Positions 1 through 4,911 of a stretch of 9,633 bases of DNA are shown in pieces. The translations under genes and the position numbers were made by a program. The notes beneath the pieces were generated by a model. It saw nothing but the letters and a program-made list of their open reading frames with translations. It had not been told where the DNA came from and searched no databases. The stretch lies in the NCBI GenBank assembly GCA_003565055.1, contig PXDM01000494.1, forward strand, positions 1 to 9,633, in the 5' to 3' direction. Every line of letters begins with the position of its first letter. The first letter of the stretch is position 1. This DNA is from Paracoccaceae bacterium. GTDB lineage: Bacteria; Pseudomonadota; Alphaproteobacteria; Rhodobacterales; Rhodobacteraceae.

Positions 1-46
1 ATCGCCGCCACCTGTGACGCGCGGGTGACAGATATGGGCCAGCCAT
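1..46 (-). CDS. 5' end of an unidentified gene coupled to mgtE (partial)
   Basis: Only the first 15 codons are inside the window, and the reading frame is still open at base 1. The start is well supported. The ATG at 46-44 overlaps the mgtE stop by one base (TGATG), and a perfect AGGAGG at 58-53, inside the last mgtE codons, lies 6 nt upstream. This is a typical translational-coupling arrangement, so the product is probably made together with MgtE as the last visible member of the operon. The visible N-terminus is MAGPYLSPARHRWRR. It is basic and not a signal peptide, and it is too short for me to assign a family. Confidence 0.65.
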   Translation of the reverse strand, partial: MAGPYLSPARHRWRR

Positions 47-1425
47 CACGCGCCTCCTGTCAGGGGGCCAAGCAGCGCCCAGGCGATGGCGAAATAAATC
101 ACCACCCCCACCAGATCCATGATCGAGGTGATCAGCGGCGCGGACATGACCGCCGGGTCGGTGCCAAGGCGGCGCGCCGCAAATGGGGCGAGCGCGCCGA
201 GCACGCCGCCCATGATGGTGACGCAAATCATCGTCAGCCAGATCACCCAGAGCACTTTCGGCGCGATTGTCTGGCCGATGCCCGCCAGCACCGCCATCAG
301 GCTGGCCACGACCAGTCCCAAGCCGACAAGCACCGGGAGTTCGCGCCTGAGCACGAACCAGATGTCACGCGCGCGCAGCTCCAGCTGGCCCAAAGCCATG
401 GCGCGAATGACCAGCGTGGCCGATTGGCTGCCAGTATTGCCACCCATGTCGATGATCGGGGCCACGAAAGCCGCCAAAATCAGCATTTCCGCCAGAAGCG
501 CCTCTTGCCCCGCGATATAGCCCGCTGTGACGACGCCAAAGACGCTCAGGATCGACAGCCAGACCAGCCGCACGCGGAAAATCCGCCCGAGGCTGGAGCC
601 GCGCATGTCCAGATCATCGCCCGCGAAAGCGCCAGTCGCACCGAAGCGCGCGAGCGTCGCCGCAGAGGCCGCACGCCCGATATCGAGCGCGTCGTCAATC
701 GTGACGATCCCCACCAGCCGCCCGCCCGTCGTGAGGATCGGCAGAGCAAAAACATCATAGGCGGCGATGCGCTCGGCAATATCGCGCAAACCCTCATCCA
801 CCCGGCCAGAGGGCGCATTGACCATCATCAGATCGGACACCGAGCGTCGTTCATCGGCCAGTATCAGATCGCGCAGCGTGATCACGCCCTGCAACTTGCG
901 CTCGGCATCGACGACATAGGCGGTGTAGATCGTCTCTGTGTCAGGGGCTTCCCTGCGCAGATGGGCGATGGCCTGCGCGACTGTCATCTCGGGCGCGAGC
1001 GTCGCGTAATCCGAGGTCATGGCCGCGCCTGCGGTGCCTTCGGGATAGGCAGCAAGGCGGCGGATATCCTCGCGTTCGGCCTGCGCGAGCGCCGGCAGCA
1101 GCGTCGCGCGCTGGTCTTCTGACAGCGCTTTCCACAGGTCGGCGCGCTCGTCATGGCTCATATCGGTCACGATCCGCGCGAAATCGGGGCGCGCGATATG
1201 GCGCGCAATGGCGATCTGGAAGCGCGGTCCGAAATAGCCGAACACCTTGCTTTGCTGCGCGGGCGTGAGCGCACGCATCAGTTTCGCGGCCTCGGATGGG
1301 GGCAGGCCACCGACCTCATTGGCGAGATCCGCCGGGTGCAACTCGGCCAACGCTTCGCGCAGGGTGAGCAAATCCCCCTGTGCCAGATGCGCGCGCAAGG
1401 CTTCTTGCGACATAAGAACGGTCAT
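46..1425 (-). CDS. mgtE: Magnesium transporter MgtE
   Basis: This is an inner-membrane Mg2+ channel/transporter gated by cytoplasmic Mg2+. The 459-aa length is typical of the family (about 450 aa). The order is complete: an N-terminal helical MgtE_N domain (about 1-130, with the LHPADLANEV motif near 29-38), two CBS domains (about 134-195 and 198-250), a connecting plug-helix region (about 255-280), and five membrane helices from about 283 to 452. The signature PIIDMGGNTGSQSATLVIRA occupies 323-342. An acidic residue in the last helix (D437, in MDLVG) sits where the pore aspartate of Thermus MgtE is expected; that match is by position only. The start is supported by GAAGGAG with a 6-nt spacer. 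The gene begins 21 nt after the HisE-like gene and overlaps the next gene by one base, so it is an internal operon member. Family assignment is very secure. Confidence 0.96.
   Translation of the reverse strand: MTVLMSQEALRAHLAQGDLLTLREALAELHPADLANEVGGLPPSEAAKLMRALTPAQQSKVFGYFGPRFQIAIARHIARPDFARIVTDMSHDERADLWKALSEDQRATLLPALAQAEREDIRRLAAYPEGTAGAAMTSDYATLAPEMTVAQAIAHLRREAPDTETIYTAYVVDAERKLQGVITLRDLILADERRSVSDLMMVNAPSGRVDEGLRDIAERIAAYDVFALPILTTGGRLVGIVTIDDALDIGRAASAATLARFGATGAFAGDDLDMRGSSLGRIFRVRLVWLSILSVFGVVTAGYIAGQEALLAEMLILAAFVAPIIDMGGNTGSQSATLVIRAMALGQLELRARDIWFVLRRELPVLVGLGLVVASLMAVLAGIGQTIAPKVLWVIWLTMICVTIMGGVLGALAPFAARRLGTDPAVMSAPLITSIMDLVGVVIYFAIAWALLGPLTGGA
53..58 (-). promoter_or_regulatory. 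Ribosome binding site inside the mgtE 3' end
   Basis: A perfect AGGAGG (minus strand) is embedded in the last codons of mgtE, followed by a 6-nt spacer and ATG. It is the main evidence for the gene that leaves the window at base 1. Confidence 0.7.
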
Positions 1426-1446
1426 GGCCTGCTCCTTCGCGTGCGT

Positions 1447-1899
1447 TCAGCCAAAGGCCGTTGACAAGGTTACCGGCCCAATCCGGTCGCCCTTGCGATA
1501 GTGCGCGCAGGGCGTGCCGAAGGGTGCCTTGTGCTTGAGCAGCTTCTTTGCCGGGCCTTTTTTCGGCAGCTTTTCGGCAATCCCCAGCACGGCCATGCGC
1601 CGCGCCATTTCCGCGCGCACATCGCCGGGCGCGATCCCACGGTCATGCCAGAGAACCGCCAGATGGTAGAGCAGATCGACGCTTTCCGCGATCAGCCCTT
1701 CCGGGTTGTCGGCCACGGCGTCCAGCGCGACCTCAGTGGCTTCTTCCACCAGCTTGCGGGCTTTCTTGGCGGTCGAGGCGGCTTTCAGTTTCGCCGTGCG
1801 CTCGGTGGGCGGGGCATCAAGCTGGGTCATCAGAAGTTCCAGATGGCCGAAAATATCTGCCGGGCGGGCGAAACGCGGGTCGATTGTTTGCATTTTCAT
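1447..1899 (-). CDS. HisE/MazG-like phosphoribosyl-ATP pyrophosphohydrolase-type protein
   Basis: This is a 150-aa all-alpha nucleotide pyrophosphohydrolase of the PRA-PH/MazG superfamily, probably cytosolic. The metal-binding signature is intact: EExxE at 52-56 (VEEATEV) and ExxD at 72-75 (AESVDLLYHL), the pattern used by HisE and MazG-like enzymes to bind Mg2+ and cut nucleoside triphosphates to monophosphate plus PPi. It is longer than classic HisE (about 100 aa): there is a 40-residue lead and a lysine-rich tail (about 110-150, with LPKKGPAKKLLKHK), which suggests a paralogue with a different substrate. There are no his genes nearby. I chose the ATG at 1899 (MKMQTIDPRF) because the longer open frame to 2034 runs back into the upstream gene. 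It lies 16 nt after the DUF2493 gene and 21 nt before mgtE. The true substrate cannot be read from sequence. Confidence 0.85.
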   Translation of the reverse strand: MKMQTIDPRFARPADIFGHLELLMTQLDAPPTERTAKLKAASTAKKARKLVEEATEVALDAVADNPEGLIAESVDLLYHLAVLWHDRGIAPGDVRAEMARRMAVLGIAEKLPKKGPAKKLLKHKAPFGTPCAHYRKGDRIGPVTLSTAFG

Positions 1900-1915
1900 G
1901 GCCTTATACTCTGTC

Positions 1916-2338
1916 TCAGGGGGTTTTCGGGGAGAGAGAGTGCAGGGTCGCGCCTGCGCGCGGCTCTGTCTTGGCATCGGTCGTGATGGATTGGCCCTCT
2001 GCGTCAATGACGGGCAGACCGACGCGCGCGGCATTGGCGATCAGATCGGCCGTGTCATTCCCGCCGGGCAGTGCCAGAACCATGTCGGGGCGTGAATCCT
2101 CGATCATGAAGGCATTGCGGATCGCTTCGGCGCGCTTGCCGAATTCCCGCCAATTCGCAGGGTAGCGCACGACATGAAGCCGCATTTCACGCGCCCAGTC
2201 CTCGGAAGTGATGCCAAGCGCACCACTGCCGCCATGGATTAGCACGGTGATCGGCCTGATGGCATGCGCGCGCGCCAAAGCAGCGCGGATCAGGGCGACA
2301 TCATCGAAATGCCGCCCGCCAGCGATAATAAGACGCAT
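1916..2338 (-). CDS. DUF2493 / SLOG-superfamily putative nucleotide-binding protein
   Basis: A 140-aa cytosolic protein of the DUF2493 (YspA/YpsA-like SLOG) family, a Rossmann-like fold thought to bind nucleotides or nucleotide derivatives. The visible motifs are: N-terminal beta strand plus GGRHF (MRLIIAGGRHF, 1-11); second strand with HGGSGALG (35-42), in the place of the usual HGGARGAD; the YPANW...GKRAEAIRN block (59-75); and the family's PGGNDTADLI motif (91-100). The C-terminal 25 residues look unstructured. The start has a perfect AGGAGG with a 7-nt spacer. It sits 42 nt downstream of a 63-aa gene and 16 nt upstream of the HisE-like gene. SLOG proteins are proposed to sense or process nucleotide signals; applying that to this operon is inference. 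Confidence 0.88.
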   Translation of the reverse strand: MRLIIAGGRHFDDVALIRAALARAHAIRPITVLIHGGSGALGITSEDWAREMRLHVVRYPANWREFGKRAEAIRNAFMIEDSRPDMVLALPGGNDTADLIANAARVGLPVIDAEGQSITTDAKTEPRAGATLHSLSPKTP

Positions 2339-2380
2339 GAGACGCCCTCCTGTCGCTTGCAGGGGTCGTGCGGTTGGGCT

Positions 2381-2572
2381 TCAGCCCGCGCGCAACTCGG
2401 CCTGCTGTTGCAGAAGTGCGCAAAGGGGGGTGTCCAATGCGTCGGATGCGGGCGTCTTTGCCAGCCAATGCCGCGTGAGCCTTCCGGTCCGCGCCTCGCG
2501 CAGCCAGACTGCACAGAGATCGCGGCGCGGGTCAGCGCCGGGTGGAGCCATATGGGGGAAGTGAAAAGTCAT
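2381..2572 (-). CDS. Small hypothetical protein (63 aa), first gene of the SLOG-mgtE operon
   Basis: I do not recognise the family. The open frame is short, but three things favour a real gene. A strong GGAGG ribosome site lies 7 nt before the ATG, the same spacing as the next gene. The frame lies co-directionally 42 nt upstream of the DUF2493 gene. There is no competing gene on the other strand. The product is soluble-looking, with no signal peptide or membrane helix. An N-terminal Pro-rich stretch (MTFHFPHMAPPGADPRRD) is followed by a segment with predicted beta/alpha character and a Gln/Leu-rich, probably helical end (LCALLQQQAELRAG). There are two cysteines (residues 20 and 51) and no metal-binding cluster. 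It may be a conserved companion of the DUF2493 gene. Confidence 0.6.
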   Translation of the reverse strand: MTFHFPHMAPPGADPRRDLCAVWLREARTGRLTRHWLAKTPASDALDTPLCALLQQQAELRAG

Positions 2573-2794
2573 TGTCGTGCCTCCGTCCAGCCGCGCCGGT
2601 CTGGAAGCACAAGGGCCGCGTTACATACGCGCGCCCCGAAGCCGCAGACAGGCCGGGTGGTCTGATGATGTCCGGGAGGTCTGGCGGCTGCGCAGCATTT
2701 CGCAAAACACAGAGGCCAGACCGCTACTAGAGCAACTGTCCATGGGTCTCTCTGGTTGATACATGAAAACGACCGCAGCGCGTGCGGTGAGGCG
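2573..2794 (-). other. Long structured leader upstream of the SLOG-mgtE operon
   Basis: About 215 nt separate the candidate promoter from the first start codon, and they hold no convincing gene. Several inverted repeats are visible: ACCGCA/TGCGGT (2772-2777 and 2783-2788, 5-nt loop), which would lie at the very start of the transcript; GGTCTGGC/GCCAGACC (2678-2685 and 2715-2722, 29-nt spacer), whose loop contains the 10-bp palindrome GCTGCGCAGC (2687-2696); and a further GGTCTG copy at 2659-2664. I cannot match it to a known riboswitch such as the M-box. Confidence 0.35.
2580..2584 (-). promoter_or_regulatory. Strong ribosome binding site of the 63-aa gene
   Basis: GGAGG on the minus strand with a 7-nt spacer to the ATG at 2572. 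This is what separates the short frame from a chance ORF. Confidence 0.6.
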
Positions 2795-2823
2795 GAGATA
2801 GCCGCAAAGGCTTGCGAAGTCAA
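2795..2823 (-). promoter_or_regulatory. Candidate sigma-70-type promoter of the SLOG-mgtE operon
   Basis: On the minus strand a -35-like TTGACT (2823-2818, 5 of 6 to consensus) is separated by exactly 17 nt from a weak -10 TATCTC (2800-2795, 3 of 6). It is the best candidate in the 346-nt gap between the L,D-transpeptidase gene and the operon. It would give a transcript start near 2788. Confidence 0.35.
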
Positions 2824-2887
2824 CAAACAGTCGGGAAAGAAGCGCGCCTTTCGTCAGGTGACGAAAATTTATGCTCTGGCGCGCTTG

Positions 2888-2907
2888 GGGGATCATGGCT
2901 GATCCCC
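2888..2907 (-). terminator. Hairpin just past the L,D-transpeptidase gene
   Basis: A perfect 8-bp stem GGGGATCA/TGATCCCC with a 4-nt loop begins 11 nt after the stop codon of the L,D-transpeptidase gene. Position and strength fit a transcript end. No T-run follows on the minus strand, so it may be a 3'-stabilising hairpin or a weak terminator, not a classic intrinsic one. Confidence 0.45.
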
Positions 2908-2918
2908 GGAATGCAGTC

Positions 2919-3419
2919 TCAGGGCAAGATACGGATCGGAGTTCCGTCGCGCACCATGGCGTAGATATCTTCCATCTGCCGGTCGGTCACCGCGATGCAG
3001 CCATCGGTCCAGTCCCCCCGCGCGCGCTGGAAGCGGGGGCCTTTGCCATGGATGAAGATATCGCCACCAGGACGCCAGCCATTGGCTTCGGCGCGGGCGC
3101 GGTCTTCTTCATTGGGGTAACTGATCCCGATGGACAAATGGAAAGCCGAATTCGGGTTGCGCCGGTCGATGATGTAATCGCCCTCGGGTGTGCGCCGGTC
3201 GCCTTCGCGCTGCTTGTGGCCGATGGGATTGCCCCCAAGCTGCACGCGGAAACTGCGCAGGCGCTGGTGATGGTGATAGAGATGCATCCGCCGCGCGGCC
3301 TTGTGGACCACGATCTGCGTGACTTCGGGGCCGTGATAGGTGCGGAATTTGCTCGGGGCGCCACAAGATGCCAGCACCGCGAGAAGCGCGAGTGCGGCTG
3401 CGACTCGGAAAAAGACCAT
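2919..3419 (-). CDS. L,D-transpeptidase-family lipoprotein (YkuD domain)
   Basis: A 166-aa envelope protein carrying a YkuD L,D-transpeptidase domain, the cysteine enzyme fold that cross-links peptidoglycan or anchors proteins to it. The N-terminus is a short lipoprotein signal with lipobox LASC (16-19), so C19 is the likely lipidated residue. There is no Asp at +2 (G20), which would fit outer-membrane sorting. The catalytic domain spans about 34-165. GDRRTPEGDY (73-82) is the family's substrate-side motif, and the active-site pair is H124 (FIHGKG) and C141 in DWTDGC. The usual Ser-His/Arg-Gly-Cys is replaced here by Thr-Asp-Gly-Cys, a variant known from the YafK/ErfK-like branch. AGAGG lies about 7 nt before the ATG, a good promoter sits 28 nt upstream, and a hairpin follows the stop, so it looks like a single-gene unit. 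Confidence 0.9.
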   Translation of the reverse strand: MVFFRVAAALALLAVLASCGAPSKFRTYHGPEVTQIVVHKAARRMHLYHHHQRLRSFRVQLGGNPIGHKQREGDRRTPEGDYIIDRRNPNSAFHLSIGISYPNEEDRARAEANGWRPGGDIFIHGKGPRFQRARGDWTDGCIAVTDRQMEDIYAMVRDGTPIRILP

Positions 3420-3446
3420 GTTACTGCCTCTGGAATTTTTCCGGGA

Positions 3447-3475
3447 ATTATGCCCTGCGCGGCGGGGTTTGCCAA
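3447..3475 (-). promoter_or_regulatory. Sigma-70-type promoter of the L,D-transpeptidase gene
   Basis: On the minus strand TTGGCA (3475-3470, 5 of 6) and CATAAT (3452-3447, 5 of 6) are separated by the optimal 17 nt. The predicted start near 3440 would give a leader of about 20 nt holding the AGAGG ribosome site. It lies in the 83-nt gap after the channel gene, so the two genes need not share a transcript. Confidence 0.65.
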
Positions 3476-3502
3476 GCTGCCAGATGGGGCTTCACGAAGC
3501 TG

Positions 3503-4300
3503 TCATTCGCCGGGCGGGGTCTTGTCGCCCGCTTGTGCATTCAGCCGCGCCTCGATGGCCGCGAGGCGTTTGAGCACTTCGTCGCGGTAGTCTTCGGTCG
3601 CCTGGTTGCTCTCGGCGGCATGGGCGTCCTGCATCGAATTGACGATCAGACCCACGAGCAGGTTCACAACCGCGAAAGTGGTGACCATGATGAAGGGCAC
3701 GAAGAAGGCCCAGGCATAGGGATAGACCTCCATCACAGGGCGCACGATCCCCATGGACCACGATTCCAGCGTCATGATCTGGAAGAGCGAATAGGCCGAA
3801 TTGCCCAGATCCCCGAACCAGTCGGGGAAGCTGTTGCGAAAGAGCGTCGTCGCCATGACCGCGCCGATATAGAAGAGCATCCCCATCAGCAGGAAGACCG
3901 AGCCCATGCCCGGCAGCGCCTTGATGAAGCCTTCGACCACGCGGCGCAGATTGGGGCTGACCGACACGACACGCAACAGCCGCAGGATGCGCAGCGCACG
4001 CAGCACCGAAAAGCTCTGTGCGCCCGGCATGAGCGAGATGCCGACGATGAGAAAGTCGAAGATATTCCAGCCCGAGCGCCAGAATTGCCCGCGCTGGGCA
4101 TGAAGTTTCAACGCCAGTTCCAGCACGAAGATCGACAGGCACAGCTTGTCGAGCCCGATGATCAGGGGACCTGCGACCGCCATCAGGCTGCGCGATGTCT
4201 CGAGCCCCAGCAACAGTGCGTTGAACACGATCACGCCCAGGATGCCATTGCGCACAATCGATCTATCGAGAAAAGCGGCTGTCTGTTCGCGGCTGAGCAT
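3503..4300 (-). CDS. Voltage-gated sodium channel homologue (NaChBac/BacNav family ion transporter)
   Basis: A 265-aa inner-membrane cation channel subunit with the single-domain six-helix plan that assembles as a tetramer. S1-S3 cover about 15-92. S4 (about 97-118) has four arginines at every third place (R101, R104, R107, R110), the gating charges. S5 is about 130-152, the pore loop carries TLESWS (177-182), and S6 is about 196-222 (with VVNLLVGLIVNSM). TLESWS is the Na+-selective filter of channels such as NavAb and NavMs, not the TVGYG of K+ channels. The S2/S3 counter-charges (ELALK 61-65, FDF 81-83) are present. The C-terminal 232-256 stretch is a heptad-like helix matching the family's coiled coil. 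The ribosome site is weak (GGGGA). It is followed by an 83-nt gap and the separately promoted L,D-transpeptidase gene. Confidence 0.92.
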   Translation of the reverse strand: MLSREQTAAFLDRSIVRNGILGVIVFNALLLGLETSRSLMAVAGPLIIGLDKLCLSIFVLELALKLHAQRGQFWRSGWNIFDFLIVGISLMPGAQSFSVLRALRILRLLRVVSVSPNLRRVVEGFIKALPGMGSVFLLMGMLFYIGAVMATTLFRNSFPDWFGDLGNSAYSLFQIMTLESWSMGIVRPVMEVYPYAWAFFVPFIMVTTFAVVNLLVGLIVNSMQDAHAAESNQATEDYRDEVLKRLAAIEARLNAQAGDKTPPGE

Positions 4301-4735
4301 CGGTTGTCCCCGTTTGGTCGTGCAGGGGCGATATGCGCGTCTTCGCCATCTGATACAAGAGACTCTATGATGGACTGGAGGCCATCAGCGACATTCAGGA
4401 AGACCGCAGCGGAGACGATATCTACGCAAAAGCAGCACCGTGCGCGGCCCAGAGCGGCCTTTCTTGTGCGGCGCAGCGAGGTTCCGCGGCCAGCCTTATC
4501 GGCGATCGTCTCGCAGGATGCAGCATGGGGTGAATGAACGACATGGTGGCCGCGATGCAGACTGCTCCCGATGCTGCAGCTTTCCGCAGCAGAAGACGCA
4601 TAGGCTCAGACTTCTGGGTAATGCTCATCTATTTGCGCTCATTTTGCGCAGGTGGAAGGTTTCGCCCGCGCCGTGGAACATGTGCCCCCGCGGTCGCGCC
4701 CGTGCCCTTTGCTGACCTTCTCAGGATGCGTGGGC
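4301..4735. other. Gene-free stretch upstream of the channel gene
   Basis: I see no supported gene here. It must hold the channel promoter. The only candidate I see is weak: TTGTAT, 17 nt, CATATC on the minus strand, about 4358-4330. A plus-strand frame 4354-4533 has protein-like composition but no start codon or ribosome site. The 68-aa minus frame 4422-4628 has no ribosome site. Together with the IS3 remnant next to it, the stretch looks like decayed DNA. Confidence 0.5.
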
Positions 4736-4860
4736 CCCAACATGGGGATCGGCGGCATCACACCCGCCATGAAACTGTTCCCGAAGCGGGCGCGACTCGA
4801 CAAAATGGCCGCATGAGTTCTACCGATGCACCCCTTTGAAATTGGGGGAGATTACCGTAT
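4736..4860 (+). mobile_element. Remnant of the right end of an IS3-family element (orfB 3' end)
   Basis: The plus frame ending at the TGA 4814-4816 encodes PNMGIGGITPAMKL followed, after eight extra residues, by KMAA and stop. This closely resembles the C-terminus of IS3-family OrfB transposases (typically ...RPNMALGG.TP...L.MAA). The following bases (an ACCCC..TTT..GGGG stretch, then GATTACC, to about 4858) resemble the short non-coding right end of such elements. The upstream part of the frame (about 4637-4735) does not look like transposase, and no DDE core is left. Therefore this is a scar, not a working element. The similarity is from memory of the family, not a search. Confidence 0.55.
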
Positions 4861-4911
4861 GGCCGCTCGACTGGTCTGTCGTAGAGACTGTTTCAAGTAT
4901 CAACCGGATGA

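Noticed and set aside
25..1122. 365-aa plus-strand open frame
   Set aside because: It is the antisense shadow of mgtE. The product is full of His/Arg/Gln/Asp with no domain, and the minus strand encodes a complete MgtE.
1900..2034. N-terminal extension of the HisE-like protein to the ATG at 2034
   Set aside because: It would overlap the DUF2493 gene and adds a low-complexity Arg/Pro stretch. The ATG at 1899 starts the conserved part and gives normal operon spacing.
2621..2896. 91-aa minus-strand frame in the operon leader
   Set aside because: There is no ribosome site and no recognisable domain, and the frame crosses the candidate promoter and the L,D-transpeptidase hairpin.
3368..4537. 389-aa plus-strand open frame
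   Set aside because: It runs antisense through the sodium-channel gene and into the gap. The composition is typical of reverse reading of GC-rich coding DNA and shows no motif.
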